Source of the DNA: Actinomadura roseirufa
Lineage (GTDB): Bacteria; Actinomycetota; Actinomycetes; Streptosporangiales; Streptosporangiaceae
Assembly: GCF_900659635.1 (NCBI RefSeq)
Contig: NZ_CAACVB010000017.1
Location: 1 to 61,659 of the forward strand
Length of the DNA stretch: 61,659 nucleotides
Reading direction: 5' to 3'
How positions within the stretch are numbered: the stretch's first letter is position 1; every line of letters begins with the position of its first letter. The notes beneath the pieces are model-generated. The model worked only from the letters and a program-made list of their open reading frames with translations, ran no database searches and was not told the DNA's origin. Below, piece after piece: positions 34,635 to 43,546 of this stretch. The position numbers were made by a program, and so were the translations under genes.

Positions 34635-35429
34635 CTAAGGGGCGTTCCGGCTGGCGATGACGAACACCCGCCGGAAGGGGAACACCGTCCCGTAGGACGT
34701 GGCCGGATAGGCCGTACGGAGCAGGGCCCGGTAGGAGTCGAGGAACTCCTCGGTATCCGCCGGACCCAGAATTGAGAGCACGGGGCGCAACGTGGTGCCC
34801 TTGACCCACTCAAGTACCGGGTCGTCCCCGTGCAGGACTTGCGTGTACGTCGTCTCCCAGGCGTCCACCGTGTACCCGTGCCGTCCCAGCAGGTCGAGGT
34901 AGCCGGACGGGGTCAGGACGGGGTCGGCCCGGAGGACCGTCCCGAGCGCGTCCTTCCACCGGGGCGAGCGGCACAGCTCGCGCAGCAGCGCGTGGCTCGG
35001 CGCGTCGTGGTTGCCCGGCACCTGGAAGGCCAGCCACCCGCCCGGCGCGAGGGCACCGGCCCAGCGCGGCAGCAGCGCGGGATGCTCGGGCACCCAGTGC
35101 AGGACGGCGTTGGACACGATGACGTCGACGGGTTCCCGCGGCGCCCAGGACGCCACGTCCCCGACCGCGAAGCCCAGCCGTCCCGGGATCTCGTGCCGCC
35201 GCGCCGCCGCGATCATGTCGGGTGAGGCGTCGAGCGCCTCGACGACCGCGCCCGGCCACCGCCGGGCCAGCGTCGCGGTGAGCTCCCCCGACCCGCAGCC
35301 GAGGTCGGCGACCCGGCGCGGCTCGACGGCGCCGATGCGGGCGACCAGCTCGGCGAAGGGCCGCGCGCGCTCGTCGCCGAAGGCCCCGTACTGCGCGGGG
35401 TCCCACACGGCCGCATCTTGTCTCGACAT
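34635..35429 (-). CDS. tam: Trans-aconitate 2-methyltransferase-like SAM methyltransferase
   Basis: 264 residues from ATG 35429. Its opening WDPAQYGAFGDERARPFAEL and SAM motif VADLGCGSGEL near residue 40 are typical of Tam, and SNAVLHWVPEH near 105 completes the fold. Tam methylates trans-aconitate to remove this aconitase inhibitor. The family is close to other small-molecule methyltransferases, so the substrate is probable rather than certain. There is no ribosome site. Palindromes TCTTGATGTCAAGA (35455) and a degenerate copy overlapping the start may be operator sites. Confidence 0.75.
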   Translation of the reverse strand: MSRQDAAVWDPAQYGAFGDERARPFAELVARIGAVEPRRVADLGCGSGELTATLARRWPGAVVEALDASPDMIAAARRHEIPGRLGFAVGDVASWAPREPVDVIVSNAVLHWVPEHPALLPRWAGALAPGGWLAFQVPGNHDAPSHALLRELCRSPRWKDALGTVLRADPVLTPSGYLDLLGRHGYTVDAWETTYTQVLHGDDPVLEWVKGTTLRPVLSILGPADTEEFLDSYRALLRTAYPATSYGTVFPFRRVFVIASRNAP

Positions 35430-35468
35430 CAAGACACATGATGCCCGGCTCATATCTTGATGTCAAGA
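35416..35468. promoter_or_regulatory. Two MarR-like operator palindromes at the tam promoter
   Basis: TCTTGA-TG-TCAAGA at 35455-35468 and the looser TCTTG-N9-CAAGA at 35416-35434 lie around the methyltransferase start. They resemble the TCTCGATATCGAGA core upstream of the MarR gene at 37129. Confidence 0.5.
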
Positions 35469-35502
35469 ATCTTGCCTCGGTCCAGACTTTCGCGCCGCTC
35501 GC

Positions 35503-35952
35503 TCAGGCTTGGTCGGCCGTAGTGGGGTGGTCGCGCAGCAGAGCCGTGGCGGACTCGTGGATCTTGGCCAGGGCGCTCATCAGGTGGTCGCGCTCGGCCG
35601 CGGTGAGGTTCGCGGTCACCCGCTCCTCCAGTGCCCGCCGCTCGTGCTCGACCGGCTCGCGCAGGGCACGGCCCGCGTCCGTGAGCCAGAGACGGACCAG
35701 GCGGTTGTCGCGGTCGTCACGGCGCCGCTCGACGAGCCCGGCGGACGCCATCCGGGTGGCCATCTTGACGACCGTCGGGGTCGTGACGCCGAGCGCGGCC
35801 GCGATGTCCCCCGGCGTCCGGCCGTCCCGCTCCCACAACGCCGCGAGCAGGAGGTTCTGGCCCAGGTGCAGGCCGTGCCGCCGCATCGACGACTCCGCCA
35901 CCGCGCGCAGCGCCTTCGTCGTGCGGCCGTGCAGGTCGAGGAACTCGGGCAT
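35503..35952 (-). CDS. MarR-family transcriptional regulator
   Basis: 149 residues from ATG 35952, with GGAGGTG just upstream. Winged helix: LLAALWERDGRTPGDIAAALGV, recognition helix TPTVVKMATRM, wing RRRDDRDNRLVRLWLTDAG. Divergent from the NmrA-like gene, with near-identical inverted sites in between, so it probably represses that gene and itself. The longer frame from 36036 runs through the operator and is not a likely start. Confidence 0.9.
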   Translation of the reverse strand: MPEFLDLHGRTTKALRAVAESSMRRHGLHLGQNLLLAALWERDGRTPGDIAAALGVTTPTVVKMATRMASAGLVERRRDDRDNRLVRLWLTDAGRALREPVEHERRALEERVTANLTAAERDHLMSALAKIHESATALLRDHPTTADQA

Positions 35953-35986
35953 GGGCACCTCCGGGGCGGCCGAGACGATCGATTGA

Positions 35987-36033
35987 CGGCTAATCATTAA
36001 CCGGCTAGCGTTCTCCCGCAGATCATTAGCCGG
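35987..36033. promoter_or_regulatory. MarR operator region between divergent genes
   Basis: CGGCTAAT-CA-TTAACCGG (35987-36004, one mismatch) and ATCATTAGCCGG (36022-36033) share the element CGGCTAATGAT in opposite orientations. Confidence 0.55.
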
Positions 36034-36053
36034 CACATGACTTTGGAGTCCTC

Positions 36054-36899
36054 ATGCTACTGGTGACCGGTGCCACCGGGACCATCGGCCGCGCGCTCGT
36101 CGGCGAACTGGACGCGGCGGGCGCCGACGTCCGCGTCCTGGTCCGCGACCCCGCTCGCGCGGCCAGGCTGCCGGAACGCGCCGGGCGGGCCGTCGCGGAC
36201 CTAGACGAGCCCGCGAGCCTCGCACCGGCCTTCGCCGGCGTCACCCGGCTCTTCCTGCTCACCCCGGGGATCGGCACCGCGCACACGGCCCACGCGGTCG
36301 CCGCCGCCCGGTCGGCGGGGGTCGGGCACATCGTGCACCTGTCGTCCGCCAACGTCCTCGGGGACCCGATGCCCGCCATGGGCCGCTGGCACCACGAGCG
36401 CGAAGAGATCGTCCGCGGCTCCGGCCTTCCCGCGACGTTCCTGCGGCCCACCGGCTTCATGCAGAACGCCCTGGAATGGGCGTCCACGATCCGGGCCGGC
36501 CACGTCCTCGACCCGATCGGCCCGGGACGCTTCGCGCCGATCGACACCGCCGACGTCGCCGCGGTCGCCGCCGCCGTCCTGACCGGGGAGGGGCACGCGG
36601 GCCGCGCGTACGTTCTCACCGGCGGCGAGGCGCTCACCGTCGCCGAGCAGGCCGGGCTCATCGCCGCGGCGGCGGGCCGGGACATCGAGGTCCGCGCGGC
36701 GGCCACGCCCGCGGAGGCCGTCCGGTCCCGCTTCCCCGGCGGCGCGCCCGGCCCCCTCGCCGACGCCCTCGTCGAGGCGTTCACCCTCATGCGCGCCGAC
36801 ACCACCGGGCTCCGGACCGACACGGTGGAACGCCTCCTCGGCCGCCGCCCCCGCACGTTCGCCGACTGGTGCCAGCGTAACGCCGCCGCGTTCCGCTGA
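36054..36899 (+). CDS. NmrA-like NAD(P)-binding protein
   Basis: 281 residues. N-terminal dinucleotide motif VTGATGTIGRAL, HLSSANV near residue 100 and the substrate-side FLRPTGFMQNAL near 130. This is an atypical SDR of the NmrA/quinone-oxidoreductase-like group without the YxxxK catalytic pair at the usual place. It may be a redox-sensing or quinone-reducing protein; the divergent MarR (often a responder to phenols or quinones) fits that idea. Confidence 0.85.
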   Translation: MLLVTGATGTIGRALVGELDAAGADVRVLVRDPARAARLPERAGRAVADLDEPASLAPAFAGVTRLFLLTPGIGTAHTAHAVAAARSAGVGHIVHLSSANVLGDPMPAMGRWHHEREEIVRGSGLPATFLRPTGFMQNALEWASTIRAGHVLDPIGPGRFAPIDTADVAAVAAAVLTGEGHAGRAYVLTGGEALTVAEQAGLIAAAAGRDIEVRAAATPAEAVRSRFPGGAPGPLADALVEAFTLMRADTTGLRTDTVERLLGRRPRTFADWCQRNAAAFR

Positions 36900-36922
36900 G
36901 CCCGCCGCGCCGCGCTCGGCGA

Positions 36923-36940
36923 GACCGGCAGCGGCCGGTC
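36923..36940 (+). terminator. Hairpin after the NmrA-like gene
   Basis: GACCGGC-AGCG-GCCGGTC is a perfect 7-bp stem 23 bp past the stop codon. Confidence 0.5.
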
Positions 36941-36969
36941 CACCCGGCGGATGGCCGCCACCCGCAAAT

Positions 36970-37065
36970 CTCCCCTACACGCTTCGAGACCATCTCAAGT
37001 CGGTCCTCGCCGAGGTCGGCGTCCGTAGCCGCCGCGAGCTGACGACCCGCCTCACCGGTGTCTGA
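36970..37065 (+). pseudogene. LuxR-type helix-turn-helix fragment
   Basis: This frame reads LPYTLRDHLKSVLAEVGVRS then RRELTTRLTGV and a stop, matching the end of LuxR/GerE recognition domains (SPYTVRDHLK...VGVRSRREL). Nothing LuxR-like remains upstream, and there is no start codon with a ribosome site. It looks like the 3' remnant of a deleted regulator gene. Confidence 0.7.
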
Positions 37066-37095
37066 GCGCCCGGAATCGGGGGAGATCAGGGGAAG

Positions 37096-37115
37096 TCGTC
37101 TCGATATCGAGACGA
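37096..37115. promoter_or_regulatory. Perfect 20-bp operator palindrome before MarR gene
   Basis: TCGTCTCGATATCGAGACGA lies 13 bp before the start codon at 37129, a typical autoregulatory MarR site. Confidence 0.7.
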
Positions 37116-37128
37116 GTAGGGTGTCGGC

Positions 37129-37635
37129 ATGGAGGATGAGGTCGACCGCCTGGTCTCGGCGTGGAACGCGGAGCGCCCGGACCTGGACGTGCGGCCGCTG
37201 CACGTCCTCAGCCGGGTGTCGCGCCTCGCCCGGCATCTGGACCGTGCCCGGCGCGCGGTGTTCGTGGCGCACGACCTGGAGCCGTGGGAGTTCGACGTCC
37301 TCACGGCGCTGCGGCGCGCGGGCCGCCGCTACGAGCTCAGCCCCGGCCGCCTGCTGCGGGCGACGCTGGTGACGTCCGGGACGATGACGAACCGGATCGA
37401 CCGGCTGGCGGCCGCCGGGCTGGTCGAGCGGCACCCCGACCCGCAGGACAAGCGCGGTGTGCTGGTGCGGCTGACGCCCGCCGGACTGACCCGCGTGGAC
37501 GCCGCGTTCGCCGACCTGCTCGACCGCGAGCAGGCGATCCTGGAGGGACTGAGCCCCGCCCAGCGCGACACGCTCGCCGACCTGCTGCGCACCCTGCTGG
37601 TCCCCTTCGACTCCGAAACCCAGCCCCTCGCCTAG
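37129..37635 (+). CDS. MarR-family transcriptional regulator
   Basis: 168 residues. Winged helix: WEFDVLTALRRAGRRYELSPGRLLRATLVTSGTMTNRIDRL, wing HPDPQDKRGVLVRLTPAG. It matches the MarR subgroup with an N-terminal ~30-residue arm. The overlapping palindrome shows likely autoregulation; related palindromes at tam, 1.6 kb away, make that gene a possible target. Confidence 0.92.
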   Translation: MEDEVDRLVSAWNAERPDLDVRPLHVLSRVSRLARHLDRARRAVFVAHDLEPWEFDVLTALRRAGRRYELSPGRLLRATLVTSGTMTNRIDRLAAAGLVERHPDPQDKRGVLVRLTPAGLTRVDAAFADLLDREQAILEGLSPAQRDTLADLLRTLLVPFDSETQPLA

Positions 37636-37651
37636 CTCGCCTGTCTCCCTC

Positions 37652-37781
37652 GGCTGTCACGCGAGCGCGCGACCTGACCGGCGGGACGATGCCGAAGGCG
37701 AGCCCCGCCGGTCAGATCGCGAAGAAATTCGCGCTCGCACAATCCCGGTCACGAAGCGAGCGCCGTGGGCCGGGATTGCAC
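37652..37781 (-). repeat. Structured intergenic repeat, copy 3
   Basis: About 130 bp in the tail-to-tail gap between the MarR and subtilase-like genes, ending 11 bp from the latter's stop. Diverged in places (loss of the AGCGAGCGAAG segment; GGTCAGATC for GGGAAGATC), but the central stem and outer arms remain. Confidence 0.85.
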
Positions 37782-37791
37782 TGAATACTGC

Positions 37792-40700
37792 TTAGTAGAC
37801 GCTGTGGAGGGTCTGGTCGATGCTGCTGCCGCCCTCGTCCTGGGCCTTGACGCGGAGCGTCAGCTTCTGCCCCTCGCCGGGCTTCGGCAGGGGGGCCGAG
37901 AACCGGCCGCCGTCCAGCGGCTTGACCGTGGCGGGCTGCCAGGTCTTACCGTCGTCCAGCGACGTCCACGCCTCCAGACCGGTGACCTTCTGCGAGCCGG
38001 TTCCGGCGACGCGGGCCACCGTGAACGTGGCGGGCGCGCCCGTCGGACGGTTCAGCAGGTCCAGCCCCAGGTCGTACTGCACCTGGAGCAGCGGCAGGGC
38101 GGCGACGCCGGTTCCCGCGTCCGCGCCGGACGAACGGAAGCTCCACGTGCTGGAGGTCCGGTTGTTGACCGGCAGCAGCCGGGAGAGGTCGTTCTCATAG
38201 GTCAGGCGGTAGGTGGCCGCCTTCTCACCGACCTTGAATTCCCCGAGGGTGGATCCCTTCTCTCCGATCTTCCGATCGTCTTCGTACAGGGACATCTTCC
38301 AGGGGAACCTCTCGAAGTCGATGTAGCCGCTCAGCATGTTCGGCCGGGTTTGGAGGTTGAAGACCTGGATCCGCATCAGCCCCCGAGTGCGGCTGGTGAC
38401 TTCCGCGGGGAAGAAGGTGTACAGCTCGGAGCCCGGCGCGAGGAAGCCCGGATGCTGCCCCTGCGCGCCCCATGACTTGGTGACCCGGCTGCCCGGTTCG
38501 GCTTCGGCGAAGGGATCGAACTCCGCCCAGATCGTCGGGTCATCGCCGGGCAGCACAGGGCCCGGGTACGCGACGTCCTCCCAGCGCAGGCCTTTGTACG
38601 CGCTGACGTAGTCCGTGCGGGTCGAGCCCGGTTTCACATCGTATTGGGCATCGACGGCGTAGAAGCCCTCGGGGAGGACTGCCATGCGCCTCTCCGCCAT
38701 GCGCTGGCTCGTGTCCCCGTTGAACGCGGTGAAGCGCTGGTCGATGCGGGCGAGCCGCTTCTGAACTTCTGGCGTCACGACGAAGGACGGGTCGGCGGGC
38801 AGCCGGTCGCCGAGCGGCTCCACCAGATCCCACACGGTGTCGGGCGCGGCGAGCCGGACGGACATGTAGGTCCGGAAGGAGCCCGTCGACACCCCGCCAC
38901 TGGCCTGGACATAGACCTTGTCCTTCGGGTCCACCGCTTCGGCGAGATGGCCCCAGTAAGCGTGGCCGTCGCTCTGCAGGGACCTGAAACTCTGTGGGCC
39001 CTGCGTGGTCTCGCGGCCCTCCACACGTGCGGTGACCTGCTTGGCCTTCGCCCCGTCGATCGTGACGGTGACATCCCGGTCCACCTTCACCTCGGGGGCG
39101 CCACCGAGCGCCACGCTGGTACCGCTCGTGCTCTCCGGACCGTCCATGACCCTGCCGAGCACGGAGTAGGTCCCGTCGGGCACCCGGATCTGAAGCGGCT
39201 TGTCCGGTCCTCCGAGCCCTTGGTACAGGTCCACGGGAGCGCCGCCGAGGCTCGTCACGCCCACGCTCCCGCTGAACTTGTCCGGTGCGGTGCCCGGCAG
39301 CGGCTTCCCGATGACGGTCAGCGTGTGACTCGCCGGCTCGACATAGAAGGTGACCGGCGTCCGCACGCTCGTGCTCCCGCTCCTGGCGGTGACGGTGGCG
39401 ATGTAGAAGCCGGGCTGCGCCTTCGCCGCGTTGACGGTCAGCAGCGTGCGGGACGTCCCGCCCGCCGGGACGGCCAGCCGGGAGTCGGCAAGGGCCGCGA
39501 CGTCCGGGTGCTCCTTGCCCGCGCGGTCGGTGACCCGCACCGACAGATCGGCGGTCAGCGCCGGGCCGGTCGAGGTGAAGCCGACCTTGGTCGTCAGCGC
39601 CGGATGGGCCGGGAACGCCGACGTGCCCAGATGCGGAACGGCATCGGTGGAGACGAGCGGAGCGGCCACGGCGGCGGCCACGTCGAGCCGTCCCGCACCC
39701 TGCCGGTAGACATCCCCGCCGAGCGCGTGCGACGTGCCGACCAGAGCCGCCTTCAACTGCGCCCCCGTCCACCGCGGGTGCCGCTGGAGCAGCAGCGCGG
39801 CGGCACCGGCGACATGCGGCGTCGCCATCGGCGTCCCCGACACGCTCGTGTACTGGTCATCGATCGGACGGCCCCAGGAGGTCCCCGCCGCACGGGCGGC
39901 GACGATGTCCACACCCGGGGCGGTGATCTCCGGCTTGGCCGCCGGCCGGCCGGCCCGGGGCCCACCGCAGGAGAACGGCGCCACCTTGTCGGCGCCGTCC
40001 ACCGCACCGACGGCCAGGGCGGAGTCGGCGGACGCCGGCGTCAGGACCGAGCACGTCAGCGGCCACGGGCCCGGGAGAGCCGGGACGGTGTTGCCCGCCG
40101 CGGCGACGACGAGCGTCCCGTACTCGGCGGAGATCTTGTCGATCGCCAGCGGCAGCGGGTCGGTGCCGTCGGTCTCCTCCCCGGTCACGGTCAGGGTGAC
40201 GACCTTGGCGAGCGGCGCCGCCCACTCCAGGCCCTCGATGATGCCCGACGAGGTGCCAGATCCGCTGTAGTCCAGTACCTTGCCGATGACCAGCGAGGCG
40301 TCGGGCGCGACGCCCTTGCGCTCACCGCCCGACCCGGCGCCACTGCCCGCGATCAGCGCGGCGACGTGGGTACCGTTCCCGAGGCGGTCAATGGCATCGG
40401 TGGTGCCGACGAAGTCCTTCTTCTCGGCGATCTTGCCCTTCAGATCGGGATGGTTCTCATCGATGCCCGAGTCCAGCACCGCCACCTTGGCCCCGGCGCC
40501 GGTGACGCCGGCCTGCCACGCGGCGGGCGCGCCGACCTGGGACAGGTTCCCATCGAGCTTCGGCCCGGCGGCCCGGCGAGCGGCCGAGGTGGGCAGGGCG
40601 GCCGCCTTGACCTTCCGGTCCAGCCACACCCGCGTCGCACCGGCGCCCAGCAGCGATCGCCCGAGCGTCACGGCCCGCTTCTTCGGCTGCCGTGCCGCCA

Positions 40701-41160
40701 CCGCCCCCAGCGAGCGCAGCTCACGGGCCGCCGCGAAGCCCTGGACCGCCGAGCGTCCGCCGCCTTGGACGATCAACGGGATGTCGGCGCTGTGCGCGTC
40801 GTCATAGCCCTGCCGGATCAGCCCCGTCACGTCGAACAGAGCCGGATCGAGCACCGTCCCGTACCGGCGGGCGGCGTCGGACGGCACGACGATCACATGC
40901 CCGTCCCGCCGGATCGTGGTATTGAAGATCGGCTTACGCCCCTGGCCCGGCCGGACCTTGACCAGCGGCGGCCGCTTCTTGACCGTGGTCACCTCGACCA
41001 CGTCACCGGTGACCAAGGTCACCGTCCAGTGATTACCCGTGGGCAGCGCGACTGCTCCGCCACCCGGTGGCGCCGCCGCGGCGGCCTGCGAGGGGACGAC
41101 CGCGCCCGCCGCCGCCACCATGGCGGCGGCCAGGACGCGACCGGTACTTCTTTTTCTCAT
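37792..41160 (-). CDS. Large secreted subtilase-fold (S8) protein lacking the canonical catalytic Ser
   Basis: 1122 residues from ATG 41160, with AAGGAGA upstream. Signal peptide, a propeptide-like region (about 30-190), then the S8 domain. Asp230 (VAVLDSGIDENHPDL), His265 (NGTHVAALIAG) and the oxyanion Asn357 (AAAGN) are present. The Ser motif reads SGTPMATPHVAGAAAL, with Pro444 where GTSMATP has the nucleophile. A C-terminal ~650 residues of beta-sandwich domains follow. Either this is a pseudoprotease or another serine has taken over. A complete frame and good start argue against a decaying gene. Exported; possibly a binding protein or a zymogen-like scaffold. Confidence 0.85.
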   Translation of the reverse strand: MRKRSTGRVLAAAMVAAAGAVVPSQAAAAAPPGGGAVALPTGNHWTVTLVTGDVVEVTTVKKRPPLVKVRPGQGRKPIFNTTIRRDGHVIVVPSDAARRYGTVLDPALFDVTGLIRQGYDDAHSADIPLIVQGGGRSAVQGFAAARELRSLGAVAARQPKKRAVTLGRSLLGAGATRVWLDRKVKAAALPTSAARRAAGPKLDGNLSQVGAPAAWQAGVTGAGAKVAVLDSGIDENHPDLKGKIAEKKDFVGTTDAIDRLGNGTHVAALIAGSGAGSGGERKGVAPDASLVIGKVLDYSGSGTSSGIIEGLEWAAPLAKVVTLTVTGEETDGTDPLPLAIDKISAEYGTLVVAAAGNTVPALPGPWPLTCSVLTPASADSALAVGAVDGADKVAPFSCGGPRAGRPAAKPEITAPGVDIVAARAAGTSWGRPIDDQYTSVSGTPMATPHVAGAAALLLQRHPRWTGAQLKAALVGTSHALGGDVYRQGAGRLDVAAAVAAPLVSTDAVPHLGTSAFPAHPALTTKVGFTSTGPALTADLSVRVTDRAGKEHPDVAALADSRLAVPAGGTSRTLLTVNAAKAQPGFYIATVTARSGSTSVRTPVTFYVEPASHTLTVIGKPLPGTAPDKFSGSVGVTSLGGAPVDLYQGLGGPDKPLQIRVPDGTYSVLGRVMDGPESTSGTSVALGGAPEVKVDRDVTVTIDGAKAKQVTARVEGRETTQGPQSFRSLQSDGHAYWGHLAEAVDPKDKVYVQASGGVSTGSFRTYMSVRLAAPDTVWDLVEPLGDRLPADPSFVVTPEVQKRLARIDQRFTAFNGDTSQRMAERRMAVLPEGFYAVDAQYDVKPGSTRTDYVSAYKGLRWEDVAYPGPVLPGDDPTIWAEFDPFAEAEPGSRVTKSWGAQGQHPGFLAPGSELYTFFPAEVTSRTRGLMRIQVFNLQTRPNMLSGYIDFERFPWKMSLYEDDRKIGEKGSTLGEFKVGEKAATYRLTYENDLSRLLPVNNRTSSTWSFRSSGADAGTGVAALPLLQVQYDLGLDLLNRPTGAPATFTVARVAGTGSQKVTGLEAWTSLDDGKTWQPATVKPLDGGRFSAPLPKPGEGQKLTLRVKAQDEGGSSIDQTLHSVY

Positions 41161-41329
41161 GCTTCTCCTTGCCTGGAGATGATCACCTCCCTTGATCACC
41201 CGAAGCGTCCGGCCGCTTTCCCCGGGCGCGCAGGCCGAGAAGCACACTTACATGGTGGCGTTTCGGTCGCCACACGTGACCTGTGGTGGGCAGCGAAGGT
41301 CGGCGACCGAATCACGAACGCAATGCGGC

Positions 41330-41360
41330 GGGCCCCGCTTCATTCGTGAAAGCGGGGCCC
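41330..41360 (-). terminator. Strong hairpin after the ABC-F gene
   Basis: GGGCCCCGCTT pairs with AAGCGGGGCCC over an 11-bp stem, with further TTCA/TGAA pairing inside, 27 bp beyond the stop at 41387. It also isolates the ABC-F gene from the divergent upstream region of the subtilase-like gene. Confidence 0.8.
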
Positions 41361-41386
41361 AGGGGCACAGTCGTGATCGAGTGGAA

Positions 41387-43156
41387 TCAGCCGACGTCTT
41401 CGGCGAGCATCAGCCATTCCTCTTCGACCTGGGCGGCTTCGGCCTTGATGTCCCTGAGGCGGCCGTCCAGTTCCTGGAGCTTGGCATAGTCGGTCGCGTG
41501 CGCGGCCAGCTGCTCGTGGAGCTCGGCCTCCTGCCCGGCGAGCTTCTCCAGGCGCCGTTCAAGCCGGTCGAGTTCCTTGCGGGCCTTCCAATCCTGGCCG
41601 CCCTTGGCCGCCTTGGACGGGCCGGCCGGAGCCGCCTCCGCCTTGGCCATGGCGGTGCGGGTCGGGGCATTGCCCGCCGCGCGGCGATCGAGATACTCGT
41701 CGACGCCGCCGGGCAGCATGGCCACGCGGCCGTCACCGAGCAGCGCCACGACGTGGTCGGTGATGCGCTCCAGGAAGTACCGGTCGTGGCTGACGACGAC
41801 GAGCGTTCCCGGCCAGCCGTCGAGGAGGTCCTCCAGCTCGGTGAGGGTCTCGATGTCGAGGTCGTTGGTGGGCTCGTCCAGCAGGAGGACGTTCGGCTCG
41901 CCCATGAGGAGGCGCAGGACCTGGAGGCGGCGCCGCTCGCCGCCCGACAGGTCGCCGACGGGCGTCCACTGGCGGTCGCCCGGGAAGCCGAGCCGTTCGA
42001 GGAGCTGGCTCGCGGTCCATTCGCGCTTGCCGACGGTGATGCGGCGGCGGATCTCCTCGACCGACTCCAGGACGCGCCGCTCGGGGTCGAGGTCCTCAAG
42101 GTTCTGCGACAGGTGGGCGAGCTGGACGGTCTTGCCGCGCACGACGCGGCCCGCGGCGGCCTGCACCGACCCGTCCAGGACGCGGAGCAGGGTGCTCTTG
42201 CCGCTGCCGTTGACGCCGACGAGCCCGACGCGGTCGCCCGGCCCGAGCCGCCAGGTCATCCGCTCGAAGAGGTCACGGCCGCCGACCCGGACGGTCACGT
42301 CCTCCAGGTCGTAGACGGTCTTGCCGAGCCGCGCGGTCGCGAACCGGGTCAGCTCGACGGAGTCGCGCAGGGGCGGCTCGTCGGCGATGAGGGCCTGCGC
42401 GGCGTCCACCCGGAACTTGGGCTTGGACGTGCGGGCCTGCGGGCCGCGGCGCAGCCACGCCAGCTCCTTGCGCAGCAGGTTCTGCCGTTTCGCCTCGGTC
42501 GCGGCGGCGATCCGGGAGCGCTCCGCCTTCGCCAGGACGTAGGCGGAGTAGCCGCCCTCGTAGCGTTCGACGGCGCCGTCGACGACCTCCCAGGTCCGCT
42601 CGGTGATCTCGTCGAGGAACCAGCGGTCGTGGGTGACGACGAGCAGCGCGACCCGGCGGGCCTTCAGATGCCGGGCGAGCCAGTCGATCGCCTCGATGTC
42701 CAGGTGGTTGGTGGGCTCGTCCAGCAGCAGCAGGTCGGACTCGGGGACCAGCAGCCGCGCCAGCGCCACCCGGCGCCGCTCCCCGCCGGACATCCCGGCG
42801 ACGGGCGCGTCCAGGTCGAGGTCGGCGAGCAGGCCGCCGAGGACGTCGCGGACGCGGGTGTCGCCCGCCCATTCGTGCTCGGCGCGGTCGCCGAGCACGA
42901 CGGTCCGGACCGTGGCGCCTTCGGCGAAGTCGTCCCGCTGGGTCAGGTAGCCGAGCCGCAGCCCGCGCGCGTGCGTGACGCGCCCGTCGTCGGGTTCGGT
43001 CTCCCGCGCCAGCACGGACACGAGCGTGCTCTTGCCACCGCCGTTGCGGCCGACGACACCGACGCGGTCGCCGTCGTCCAGCCCGAGCGACACGGCGTCG
43101 AGCAGCGGCTTGGGCCCGTAGGCCTTGGCGACGTTCTCAAGATTGATCAGATTCAC
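41387..43156 (-). CDS. ABC-F family ATPase (Uup-like)
   Basis: 589 residues with two ABC cassettes and no membrane spans. Walker A GRNGGGKST at 36-44 and GVNGSGKST in the second cassette; LSGGERRR-type signatures in both; a ~80-residue linker between; and a C-terminal antiparallel coiled coil (LERRLEKLAGQEAELHEQL), as in Uup. ABC-F proteins act on ribosomes during elongation or DNA repair (Uup); some protect against antibiotics. Placement just before ispE and rsmA is a normal actinobacterial arrangement and does not imply resistance. Confidence 0.92.
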   Translation of the reverse strand: MNLINLENVAKAYGPKPLLDAVSLGLDDGDRVGVVGRNGGGKSTLVSVLARETEPDDGRVTHARGLRLGYLTQRDDFAEGATVRTVVLGDRAEHEWAGDTRVRDVLGGLLADLDLDAPVAGMSGGERRRVALARLLVPESDLLLLDEPTNHLDIEAIDWLARHLKARRVALLVVTHDRWFLDEITERTWEVVDGAVERYEGGYSAYVLAKAERSRIAAATEAKRQNLLRKELAWLRRGPQARTSKPKFRVDAAQALIADEPPLRDSVELTRFATARLGKTVYDLEDVTVRVGGRDLFERMTWRLGPGDRVGLVGVNGSGKSTLLRVLDGSVQAAAGRVVRGKTVQLAHLSQNLEDLDPERRVLESVEEIRRRITVGKREWTASQLLERLGFPGDRQWTPVGDLSGGERRRLQVLRLLMGEPNVLLLDEPTNDLDIETLTELEDLLDGWPGTLVVVSHDRYFLERITDHVVALLGDGRVAMLPGGVDEYLDRRAAGNAPTRTAMAKAEAAPAGPSKAAKGGQDWKARKELDRLERRLEKLAGQEAELHEQLAAHATDYAKLQELDGRLRDIKAEAAQVEEEWLMLAEDVG

Positions 43157-43237
43157 GACACCATCAAGCCTATTGCCCCGGGCGAACCGGTCATCCCACC
43201 CGCGCGGATTTCGCGAGCCGGACGGGACGCCCCGGCG

Positions 43238-43546
43238 TCACGCGGGCGGCGTCGGCCCCTGTCCGGGCTGCTGCCCGTACCCGGGCGGCGGAGCCTGCCC
43301 ATACCCCGGCGGTGGGGCCTGACCGTATCCGGGCGGCGGAGCCTGGCCCGACGGACCGTAACCGGGCTGCGGGGGCCCGTAGTGCGGCGGCTGACCGTAC
43401 GGAGGGGCCTGGCCGTACGGAGGGGCCTGGCGGCCCGACCTCCCACGGGCGACGACCAGCACCACGACCAGCACGCCCCCGAGGATGACGACGAACAGGA
43501 CGAAGAGCAGGAAGAGCAACTCCGCGGAACCAGCGTTCGCCGCCAT
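43238..43546 (-). CDS. Small single-span membrane protein with Gly-Tyr-Pro repeat tail
   Basis: 102 residues from ATG 43546, with GAG six bases upstream (ATG 43552 also possible). One strongly hydrophobic helix (about 9-32) precedes a basic stretch and a cytoplasmic tail made of PPYGQ and GQAPPPGY repeats, three of the latter in tandem. Such tails are found in actinobacterial membrane proteins and may phase-separate or bind WW/SH3-like partners. No function can be assigned. It lies between the ABC-F gene and ispE. Confidence 0.6.
   Translation of the reverse strand: MAANAGSAELLFLLFVLFVVILGGVLVVVLVVARGRSGRQAPPYGQAPPYGQPPHYGPPQPGYGPSGQAPPPGYGQAPPPGYGQAPPPGYGQQPGQGPTPPA

Noticed and set aside
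41387..43156. Antibiotic-resistance ABC-F protein
   Set aside because: The Uup-like C-terminal coiled coil and the position beside ispE and rsmA fit a housekeeping member; nothing points to drug protection.
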